From: Candidatus Nomurabacteria bacterium | GTDB taxonomy: Bacteria > Patescibacteriota > Minisyncoccia > Phycocordibacterales > UBA5272 | DNA length: 9,840 bases | NCBI GenBank assembly: GCA_003518045.1 | Contig: DOZK01000018.1 | Coordinates: forward strand, 1-9,840 | Direction of reading: 5' to 3' | Part shown: in pieces, positions 5,044-9,840 of the stretch | Numbering within the stretch: position 1 is the first letter of the stretch | Layout: the number at the start of each line of letters is the position of its first letter | Program-made: the position numbers and the translations under genes | Notes under the pieces: generated by a model | The model's database searches: none | Told to the model about the DNA's origin: nothing | Seen by the model: the letters and a program-made list of their open reading frames with translations, nothing else

Positions 5044-6405
5044 ATGGCTTCCTATTCCCTAGATTATCTTTTCAATAGAGTTTACGATGTTTTACTTTGG
5101 ATAAAATATACATGGCTTTTTGGAGTGCTTCGTACTCGACCAGAAGATTATTTAGCTTTACAAGAAAATAGAAATTGGGACGGCTTGCGTGATCGCGGGT
5201 GGTTTGATAATTATTTTGCAGCACAAAATGCCGTTGTTCCACCAGCAGATGCTTATATTTCTTTATGGCAAAGGCTAGCTGAAAAACTTGGATATAATTT
5301 AAAAGATACAGATGGTGATGGAATACCAGACGTGTCTGATCCTGCACCAAATGACCCAAGTAATTTGACGTCAGCACAATTAAAAGAACGTTTCCAGTCC
5401 GACTATACTTTTTCAGATCATGTAAGAGATGTTTTTGGATTACCACCAAAAGATACAGACGGAGACGGTGTGCCAGATAGTTATGAAATTGTACACAATC
5501 TTAATTTAAAAGATCCTGATGCTGATCATGACGGACTTCTCGATGGACAAGAATTGGTTTTAGGAACCGACCCATTAAATAATGACACAGACCATGATGG
5601 CACAATTGATGGACGTGATGAAGCGCCACTTGATCAACATATTACATCAATTGGTATTGATACAGATGGAGATGGTGTGAGTGATATTATTGAAGCTAAA
5701 TTGGGTACCAATTTGCAATTAAAAGATACTGATGGAGATGGAATATCAGATAATATGGATACTTATCCTCTTGACCCGAATAATATTGGGCAAATTGCTA
5801 CTTTAGATTTTTCTAAACAAACAGAAGCACTCCAACTTCATATACAAAGTCCATTGCTTGCATTTCTGGCTCAAATGTTTTCTATACTTGCGATTGTTGG
5901 TTTAGTATTTTTTATTCTTTTCTTATTGTGGTTTATTTATGAATATTGGTCTTCTCTTGTTCACTACGAACATCATTTTAATGATAGTCATAGTCATGGA
6001 CATGACGCACACGGCAATGAGGAGCATGCAGTTGGCATTGCAGGACTTGCTGTAGGGGAATATGTACCACCACATGCACCAACACATGAAGAGTTCGAAG
6101 CACATCCACGCTGGGCCATTATTGAAGGTTATATGGCAAGTACAACAGGTGCCTTGTGGAGGATTGGAATATTAGAAGCAGATACAATGTTGGCTGAAGT
6201 TTTGAAAGAAAAGGGATATAAAGGGGAAGATGTCGGAGAGATGTTAAATTCTGCAAGTTTCAAAACTGTACAGTTGGCATGGGATGCACATAAGATAAGA
6301 AATAAAATTGCACATGAAGGGTCTACATTTGTTTTGACAGAGAGAGAGGCGAAGAGGGCGTATGCCTTGTACGAAGCTGTATTCAAGGAGTTGAAAGCTA
6401 TTTAA
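5044..6405 (+). CDS. Membrane protein with six TSP3 calcium-binding repeats and a HEPN-like C-terminal domain
   Basis: 453 residues. A hydrophobic N-terminal helix (about 8-30) has no signal-peptidase site. Six thrombospondin type-3 repeats of the DTDGDGxxD type follow (about 88-98, 137-147, 157-167, 181-191, 206-216, 228-239); such loops bind calcium and are normally extracytoplasmic. A strong membrane segment spans 270-300, then a His-rich linker (307-328). The C-terminal 100 residues are helical and contain AHKIRNKIAHEG with R-x4-H (Arg419, His424), as in HEPN/DUF4145-like domains. I infer two membrane helices with the repeats outside and the HEPN-like domain inside. The C-terminal domain resembles proteins common in CPR genomes. 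HEPN domains can be RNases or merely bind nucleic acid or protein; activity is not shown. Its neighbours give no functional hint. Confidence 0.8.
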   Translation: MASYSLDYLFNRVYDVLLWIKYTWLFGVLRTRPEDYLALQENRNWDGLRDRGWFDNYFAAQNAVVPPADAYISLWQRLAEKLGYNLKDTDGDGIPDVSDPAPNDPSNLTSAQLKERFQSDYTFSDHVRDVFGLPPKDTDGDGVPDSYEIVHNLNLKDPDADHDGLLDGQELVLGTDPLNNDTDHDGTIDGRDEAPLDQHITSIGIDTDGDGVSDIIEAKLGTNLQLKDTDGDGISDNMDTYPLDPNNIGQIATLDFSKQTEALQLHIQSPLLAFLAQMFSILAIVGLVFFILFLLWFIYEYWSSLVHYEHHFNDSHSHGHDAHGNEEHAVGIAGLAVGEYVPPHAPTHEEFEAHPRWAIIEGYMASTTGALWRIGILEADTMLAEVLKEKGYKGEDVGEMLNSASFKTVQLAWDAHKIRNKIAHEGSTFVLTEREAKRAYALYEAVFKELKAI

Positions 6406-6442
6406 TAGAAAAGAGTGATGCGTAAGCATCACTCTTTTCTAT
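6405..6442. terminator. Perfect 17-bp hairpin terminator with GTAA loop
   Basis: 6405-6421 pairs without mismatch with 6426-6442 around GTAA. The stem begins at the last base of the TSP3 gene's stop codon. The right arm contains TCTTTTCTAT, giving a T-rich end; the left arm is A-rich, so it can also stop minus-strand transcription from the initiator tRNA. Confidence 0.8.
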
Positions 6443-6447
6443 ATTTG

Positions 6448-6518
6448 TTGCGGAGACCAGAATCGAACTGGTGTCCCGAGGTTATGAGCCTCGTGAGTTA
6501 CCTCTACTCTACTCCGCT
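6448..6518 (-). tRNA. Initiator tRNA-Met (CAT)
   Basis: It folds as a cloverleaf on the minus strand: acceptor GCGGAG/CTCCGC with an unpaired A1-A72 at the top, TA at 8-9, D stem GAGT/ACTC, anticodon stem CGAGG/CCTCG with loop CTCATAA, and a normal T arm ACCAG-TTCGATT-CTGGT. The broken 1-72 pair and A11-T24 in the D stem are initiator features. The usual three G-C pairs of the initiator anticodon stem are here A-T, G-C, G-C. CCA is not encoded (A73 is followed by CAA). Confidence 0.85.
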
Positions 6519-6556
6519 ATGTATTTTTAGTATCCTTTATTTCTAAAGGTGGATAT

Positions 6557-6584
6557 ATAATACCATATTTATAATAAATTACAA
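6557..6584 (-). promoter_or_regulatory. Promoter of the initiator tRNA
   Basis: On the minus strand TTGTAA (6579-6584) and TATTAT (6557-6562) are 16 bases apart with TGG directly before the -10, an extended form. Transcription would start about 31 bases before the tRNA. It diverges from the promoter at 6610-6637. The A/T-rich spacer 6519-6644 otherwise holds only a short hairpin (CCTTTA/TAAAGG). Confidence 0.5.
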
Positions 6585-6609
6585 GATTAAATTAAGTGTA
6601 TAAATATAA

Positions 6610-6637
6610 TTGTAATAAAAAGAACTACTGATATACT
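6610..6637 (+). promoter_or_regulatory. Promoter of the HTH protein gene, predicted leaderless
   Basis: TTGTAA at 6610-6615, 16-base spacer, TATACT at 6632-6637 with TGA before it (extended -10). The ATG at 6645 is 8 bases after the -10, the expected start of transcription. Confidence 0.6.
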
Positions 6638-6644
6638 GGTATAT

Positions 6645-7334
6645 ATGGCTAAATCACTAAAAAAGATTAAAGCATTAAAGTTACGTCAATCTGGCATGAG
6701 TATAAAAGAAATTGCCAGTACTATTGGTATATCAAGAAGTACTGCAAGTGTTTGGTGTAGAGAGGTGGTATTATCAAAAAGTCAAAAAGAAAAACTTTTT
6801 CAAAAGATGGTGTTAGCTGGGCATAAGGGTAGAATGATGGGCGCAGAGGCTAATAAGCAGAAAAAACTTGATATATTAAATACAGCAAGAGAACAAGCAA
6901 TTAAAGAAATAGGTGTTTTATCTAAGAGGGACATTCTCATGCTTTCCTTAGGGTTATATTGGGGAGAAGGCTCTAAAGATAATCAAGGAAGGTTTGTTTT
7001 TGTAAACTCTGACCCATTTGCAATTTTGCTTATTATTAATTGGCTTAAAATAATTTTAGATGTTAAAAAAGAGTCACTTCGGCCTCAGTTATATATAAAT
7101 AGTCAACATAAAAAAAGAGAAGACGTCGTTATTAATTTTTGGTCAAAAAAATTAAAGATACCAAAAATACAATTTAGGAAGACAATATTTATTACAGTGC
7201 CACATAAAAAAATATATGCTAATTATGAAACATATATGGGGGTTCTTCACCTTACTGTATCTAAGGGGTCAGTTATAAAATATAAAACTATGGCATTTTT
7301 AGATGTAATACAAAAGCATGTGCAAAAATTGTAA
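6645..7334 (+). CDS. HTH protein with a LAGLIDADG-like motif
   Basis: 229 residues. The N-terminus has a helix-turn-helix (about 13-40: RQSGMSIKEIASTIGISRST) like those of resolvases and small DNA-binding regulators. A basic helical linker follows, then LSLGLYWGEGSK (100-111), which resembles the LAGLIDADG dodecapeptide of homing endonucleases and the DNA-binding proteins derived from them. The later block YMGVLHLTVSKGSVIKYK (197-214) is the usual closing part of such folds. There is only one clear LAGLIDADG-like motif, so it would act as a dimer or have a degenerate second copy. It may be a regulator rather than an endonuclease. It is free-standing between tRNA genes, with no intron or intein visible. 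The start at ATG 6645 is fixed by the promoter. Confidence 0.65.
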   Translation: MAKSLKKIKALKLRQSGMSIKEIASTIGISRSTASVWCREVVLSKSQKEKLFQKMVLAGHKGRMMGAEANKQKKLDILNTAREQAIKEIGVLSKRDILMLSLGLYWGEGSKDNQGRFVFVNSDPFAILLIINWLKIILDVKKESLRPQLYINSQHKKREDVVINFWSKKLKIPKIQFRKTIFITVPHKKIYANYETYMGVLHLTVSKGSVIKYKTMAFLDVIQKHVQKL

Positions 7335-7339
7335 TTTTA

Positions 7340-7348
7340 TGATATAAA
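7340..7348 (+). promoter_or_regulatory. Extended -10 of the elongator tRNA-Met
   Basis: TGA then TATAAA, 12 bases before the tRNA, just past the stop codon of the HTH gene. No -35 match is seen. The tRNA could also be read through from the HTH gene, since no terminator lies between them. Confidence 0.4.
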
Positions 7349-7359
7349 TATTATTACTT

Positions 7360-7433
7360 GTCGGCGTAGCTCAGTTGGTAGTAGCGCAGGACTCATAAGC
7401 CTGAGGTCGGTGGATCGTTCCCACCCGCCGACA
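7360..7433 (+). tRNA. Elongator-type tRNA-Met (CAT), with an aberrant T loop
   Basis: Acceptor GTCGGCG/CGCCGAC, TA at 8-9, D arm beginning GCTCAGTTGGTAG, anticodon loop CTCATAA, T stem GGTGG/CCACC. C11-G24 marks an elongator. The D stem closes with only three good pairs and the D loop has one base more than usual; A31 faces G39; the T loop is ATCGTTC instead of TTCGAnT. CCA is not encoded. A tRNA-Ile(CAT) read by lysidine cannot be excluded. Confidence 0.85.
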
Positions 7434-7442
7434 CAAGAAATA

Positions 7443-7470
7443 TTGAATCTTCTACTAAATATGTTAGTAT
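7443..7470 (+). promoter_or_regulatory. Promoter of tRNA-Asp
   Basis: TTGAAT (7443-7448), 16-base spacer, TAGTAT (7465-7470) with TGT directly before it (extended -10). Transcription would begin about 7 bases before the tRNA. Confidence 0.55.
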
Positions 7471-7483
7471 ATGTATGTTCAAT

Positions 7484-7555
7484 GCGGCTGTAGTTCAACG
7501 GTAGAATGCCGCCCTGTCACGGCGGAGGTCGTGGGGTCAGCACCCATCAGCCGCG
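7484..7555 (+). tRNA. tRNA-Asp (GTC)
   Basis: Acceptor GCGGCTG/CAGCCGC, D stem GTTC, anticodon stem CCGCC/GGCGG with loop CTGTCAC, and G73, the usual Asp discriminator. The T stem is GTGGG/CCCAT but its loop is GTCAGCA, lacking T54 and A58. CCA is not encoded (G73 is followed by CAA). Confidence 0.92.
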
Positions 7556-7556
7556 C

Positions 7557-7600
7557 AAATTTAAAATACCCAAGTTTTCGGACTTGGGTATTTTAAATTT
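7557..7600. terminator. Perfect 18-bp hairpin terminator after tRNA-Asp
   Basis: 7557-7574 pairs without mismatch with 7583-7600 around an 8-base loop. The outer part is A/T only (AAATTTAAAATA), so it supplies a T-rich end in both directions; it probably also stops the converging gene from 8884. Confidence 0.85.
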
Positions 7601-7604
7601 GTGA

Positions 7605-7691
7605 TGTTAGAAGTTAGCAGGGTTAATTCTAAAGCGCGCCTGCCGGCGCGCTTTAGAATTCGCATTAACTAATAACTAATAACGAATAACT
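7605..7691. repeat. GC-rich 16-bp palindrome framed by heptamer arrays
   Basis: The core is a perfect 16-base inverted repeat (7625-7640 with 7645-7660, loop TGCC) with GCGCGCC at its heart. To the left lie GTTAGAA, GTTAGCA and GGGTTAA (7605-7625); to the right lie ATTAACT, AATAACT, AATAACG and AATAACT (7664-7691). The outer parts are roughly inverted with respect to each other. It sits between the tRNA terminator and the stop codon of the minus-strand gene and may terminate that gene. Confidence 0.7.
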
Positions 7692-7693
7692 TC

Positions 7694-8884
7694 CTAACTA
7701 TTTTCTACCACCTTCCACCCTTCATAAATCCCAGCGTTTTTTAGAATAGATTTTGTATAACGCTCATATTCAAATAACGGACACAAGGTCGCACGATTTG
7801 GCGATATGGAACAAGAAACATTTACACTTTTGTCTTGCTTTTCTTTATTCTGAAACATAAATCCAAAAGTCATATTTACGATGTCAAAAGAATTAAACCT
7901 TTCAGCAAGACCTAATTCATCCAATGTTTCTTTTAATGCTTGCAGGCCACTATATTCAATAGATGCTGGTAATGCAATACGAAGTTTCTTTTTTCCTTCA
8001 GCATATGAAAGAGTTACAGATTTTACTGATGTTTTTATAAAAGGAGTTCCTTTATTAAATGGAATAAAATCAAAAGAAAGATTTTTTAATGGGTCCATAT
8101 TAAAACTCTCAACCTTTTCTTCATAACCACCGTTACAAACAATCCGAAGAAATGTATCTAAGAAAATCATTTTTTGTTGTTTGGACACATTTCCGGCAAG
8201 CAATATGACTTCTTCATTTGGAATATATGCGATGCGAACATTTTCTATTTTACGAATGACATGTTTTTTATCTATCTCACCAGTTTTGTTATCTATTTTA
8301 TCTTGTATATTGTATGAACCTTGGAATTTTGATTCTATATACAAAATATCATTTAAGAAAAGATTTTCCATTTCTTGTTCGGTGGCATTATCATCTTTAT
8401 TTGCTATGCGAGTAAATTCACGAGAGAGTTCTGTTAATTTACTTTCCATTGCTACTTTTTCTACTTTCTTCGCTTCGTATGAGATATAACTTTTCGATGA
8501 ATAGAATGGGAAAAGGAAAGCAAGTTTTTCTGCTATGTCGTTATGACGTAAGTAAAGATAAAGGACGACATCATAATCGCTATTACATTCAATTTCTGGC
8601 TCGAAGTCTTTCCCAGTTTCTTCTTTAAATAATTTTTTACCAAGTGAGGCAGTGTGGGCGCTCGTGATAGACGATATATATGAAAGGTCTTTTAAAATAT
8701 CTAGCCGCTTTTCTGTATCTAATGATTTGATAGAATCTTCCATTAATTGCACTGCTAATTTTCTTGGAGTTTGGTTATTTATTTCAAAAAATAATTGCGC
8801 ACCGTGAGTGTCTGCAAGCTCACTAATTAATTGATGAGCAAATATTTTTGAAAAGTATTTTTTAAGTGAAAATGATTGAGCCAT
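7694..8884 (-). CDS. Conserved-looking protein of unknown function
   Basis: 396 residues from ATG 8884 (MAQSFSLKKYFSKIF). A longer frame from TTG 8926 is rejected because that TTG is the -35 box of a near-perfect promoter whose transcript would start about 7 bases before ATG 8884. I do not recognise the family. It is a soluble mixed protein without signal peptide or membrane segment: a helical N-terminal half with many charged helices (about 50-200), then a strand-rich part with RIAYIPNEEVILLAGN and a helix KQQKMIFLDTFLRIVC, and a C-terminal domain with three cysteines. No catalytic motif stands out. It stands alone on the minus strand between the tRNA block and the divergently read membrane protein. 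Base use is like the neighbours. Confidence 0.85.
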   Translation of the reverse strand: MAQSFSLKKYFSKIFAHQLISELADTHGAQLFFEINNQTPRKLAVQLMEDSIKSLDTEKRLDILKDLSYISSITSAHTASLGKKLFKEETGKDFEPEIECNSDYDVVLYLYLRHNDIAEKLAFLFPFYSSKSYISYEAKKVEKVAMESKLTELSREFTRIANKDDNATEQEMENLFLNDILYIESKFQGSYNIQDKIDNKTGEIDKKHVIRKIENVRIAYIPNEEVILLAGNVSKQQKMIFLDTFLRIVCNGGYEEKVESFNMDPLKNLSFDFIPFNKGTPFIKTSVKSVTLSYAEGKKKLRIALPASIEYSGLQALKETLDELGLAERFNSFDIVNMTFGFMFQNKEKQDKSVNVSCSISPNRATLCPLFEYERYTKSILKNAGIYEGWKVVENS

Positions 8885-8897
8885 AATTAGAGAGTAG

Positions 8898-8926
8898 ATA
8901 ATAGAAAGTGGTGGGTGGGTAGTCAA
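8898..8926 (-). promoter_or_regulatory. Promoter of the unknown 396-residue protein gene
   Basis: On the minus strand TTGACT (8921-8926), exactly 17 bases, then TATTAT (8898-8903). The ATG lies 13 bases past the -10, leaving a leader of about 7 bases. The sequence between is built of degenerate 7-base units. Confidence 0.75.
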
Positions 8927-8981
8927 TAAGATAGCAGTTTAACATACAAAATTATCCATACAGGGCATAACTTTTTGCCTA

Positions 8982-9010
8982 TTTACAAAGTTAGTTTCAT
9001 GTGTTATAAT
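8982..9010 (+). promoter_or_regulatory. Strong promoter of the small membrane protein gene
   Basis: TTTACA (8982-8987), 17-base spacer, TATAAT (9005-9010) with TGT before it. It is the best promoter in the window and leaves a leader of about 3 bases before ATG 9020. Confidence 0.85.
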
Positions 9011-9019
9011 ATAGATATT

Positions 9020-9328
9020 ATGATGCAAATAATTTATAGAGAGACTATCCTTACATTTGCCCTTATTTATCAAGGGGGTCTCTTTGTTTGGATGTGGCTT
9101 GCTTCTATCTTTGACTGGCTTAATCATGTGCCGTATATTTCTGCTGTAAAAAGTAACGAATTTGTTATTTCCATGTGTTTCTTTGCTGGGGCTCTTATAC
9201 TTTCTCCATTCCCTTGGTGGTCAGCGCTTATTGTTATGGTCTTACCTTGGTATTTAGCTATTCCATCACTTATAGTATTTTATTTAATGTTTATTTTTTC
9301 TTTTGCATCCAGTATTGTTTTCATGTAA
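9020..9328 (+). CDS. Small hydrophobic membrane protein
   Basis: 102 residues from ATG 9020 (ATG 9023 is equally possible). A TTG at 8975 in the same frame lies upstream of the promoter and is rejected. Three hydrophobic stretches are seen: about 8-31 (with WMW), 48-62, and 65-101, the last long enough for one or two helices and with PFPWW at its start. No family is recognised. It is followed immediately by the -10 of prmC, so the two genes are separate units despite the 18-base gap. Confidence 0.7.
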   Translation: MMQIIYRETILTFALIYQGGLFVWMWLASIFDWLNHVPYISAVKSNEFVISMCFFAGALILSPFPWWSALIVMVLPWYLAIPSLIVFYLMFIFSFASSIVFM

Positions 9329-9334
9329 ATTCTG

Positions 9335-9340
9335 TATAAT
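9335..9340 (+). promoter_or_regulatory. -10 of prmC, predicted leaderless
   Basis: A perfect TATAAT ends 6 bases before the ATG at 9347, so transcription should start at or next to the first codon. The -35 is unclear (TTGTTT is too close, 14 bases). Confidence 0.6.
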
Positions 9341-9346
9341 GGACTT

Positions 9347-9840
9347 ATGAGATTTGAAGATAAAGTAGCCGAGCTTAGAATAAAAAAGCATAAAGGAAAA
9401 GAAACTAAAGAATTTTTGGAAGATATAAAAGCTTTAGCTAATGGCGAGGCTTATGAATATTTATTGGGGTCGGTCGATTTTTGCGGAGCAAAAATCGACC
9501 TCTCCCTTCGTCCGATGATACCGCGACCTGAGACTGAATTCTGGGTTGCGATTGCTATCGCAAAGGAGAAAGAAGTAAGGAGTAAGGAGAAAGAAGGTAA
9601 AAGCGAAATGGCTACGCCATTTCGCTTACTTGATATGTTTGCTGGGTCGGGGAATGTTGGATTGGCATTTTTGAAAAATATAAATGACTGCACTGTTGAT
9701 TTTATTGAATACGATCCGAAATTAAAAAAACAAATAGAAATTTCAATAGAGAAAAATAAAGGTTCCTCAAAGCTCGTAGGCGGGGTATTATATAGGAACT
9801 CGCTTCGCTCGTACAAACGCGTAGCAAGCTACGCGGTATT
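9347..9840 (+). CDS. prmC: Release factor glutamine N5-methyltransferase, 5' part, cut by the window end
   Basis: PrmC (HemK) methylates the glutamine of the GGQ motif of RF1 and RF2 with S-adenosylmethionine. 164 codons are visible with no stop. YLLGSVDFCG (38-47) and MIPRPETE (57-64) match the conserved segment before the methyltransferase core, and LDMFAGSGNVGLA (95-107) is the SAM-binding loop, with MFAG where the textbook form is LGTG. The NPPY active-site motif lies beyond the end. The N-terminal helical domain is short: about 40 residues before YLLG. Residues 72-88 are low-complexity and coded by heptamers (9563-9597), and three perfect palindromes lie in the coding sequence. It could be another N5-glutamine methyltransferase of the HemK group, but PRPETE fits PrmC best. 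Confidence 0.88.
   Translation, partial: MRFEDKVAELRIKKHKGKETKEFLEDIKALANGEAYEYLLGSVDFCGAKIDLSLRPMIPRPETEFWVAIAIAKEKEVRSKEKEGKSEMATPFRLLDMFAGSGNVGLAFLKNINDCTVDFIEYDPKLKKQIEISIEKNKGSSKLVGGVLYRNSLRSYKRVASYAV
9472..9500. repeat. Palindrome inside prmC, 13-bp stem
   Basis: GGTCGATTTTTGC and its exact complement surround GGA. It codes VDFCGAKID, which lies at a conserved place of the protein, so it is not a simple insertion. Confidence 0.85.
9563..9597 (+). repeat. Five AAGGAGN-type heptamers inside prmC
   Basis: AAGGAGA, AAGAAGT, AAGGAGT, AAGGAGA and AAGAAGG run in series in the linker between PRPETE and the SAM loop. Units resemble those in gatC at 3110-3137. With five 7-base units the array is not a multiple of three. 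Confidence 0.75.
9601..9627. repeat. Palindrome inside prmC, 12-bp stem
   Basis: AAGCGAAATGGC and its exact complement surround TAC, directly after the heptamer array and ending at the codons for the SAM loop. A third perfect palindrome, CGCGTAGC/GCTACGCG around AA, is at 9818-9835. Confidence 0.85.

Noticed and set aside
5072..5449. Long minus-strand frame opposite the TSP3 gene
   Set aside because: A shadow of the repeats on the other strand, with no promoter or family.
8885..8926. TTG 8926 as the start of the unknown minus-strand gene
   Set aside because: That TTG is the -35 of a TTGACT-17-TATTAT promoter placed correctly for ATG 8884.
8975..9019. TTG 8975 as the start of the small membrane protein
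   Set aside because: It precedes the -10 at 9005-9010, so it would not be transcribed from that promoter.
9451..9816. Minus-strand frame opposite prmC
   Set aside because: The plus strand carries PRPETE and the SAM loop in a frame starting at 9347; the palindromes keep the opposite frame open.

Overview
The window looks like a piece of a Patescibacteria (CPR) genome, probably Parcubacteria-like. This is inferred from AT-rich genes with very short leaders, a tRNA set without encoded CCA, a lean GatC, and a TSP3/membrane/HEPN-like protein of a kind I associate with CPR genomes. No marker gene here fixes the lineage.

Region 1 (1-2945) is a diversity-generating retroelement (DGR). A GC-rich target gene (362 onward) carries a variable repeat (VR, 1016-1125). 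A template repeat (TR, 1407-1517) lies downstream between its own possible promoter and a terminator. An avd-like accessory gene lies on the minus strand (1540-1845, probably starting at 1931), and a DGR-type reverse transcriptase on the plus strand (1923-2945, probably starting at 1870). VR and TR differ at 22 template adenines plus only two other substitutions, the hallmark of adenine-specific mutagenic retrohoming. Three reading frames are each off by one base: the target inside VR, and avd and RT together at an 11-G tract that both genes cross head to head. These could be decay, phase variation or assembly error.

Region 2 (2942-4759) is gatC-gatA, two subunits of the Asp/Glu-tRNA amidotransferase; gatB is not here. 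Region 3 (4760-5043) is a spacer built of palindromes and 7-bp repeats, with a second copy of the mobile-looking palindromic element seen at 175-254. Region 4 (5044-6442) encodes a membrane protein with six calcium-binding TSP3 repeats and a C-terminal HEPN-like domain, closed by a hairpin. Region 5 (6448-7600) has an initiator tRNA-Met (minus), an HTH/LAGLIDADG-like protein, an elongator-type tRNA-Met and tRNA-Asp, then a strong hairpin terminator. Region 6 (7605-8926) is an unrecognised minus-strand gene of 396 codons. Region 7 (8982-9840) has a small membrane protein and the 5' part of prmC, which runs off the end.

Two themes cross the window. First, many promoters have an extended -10 (TGn before the hexamer), and several sit so close to the ATG that the mRNA should be leaderless or nearly so. 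Second, degenerate 7-bp tandem repeats occur in most spacers and inside two conserved genes (gatC, prmC), often with nested perfect palindromes.
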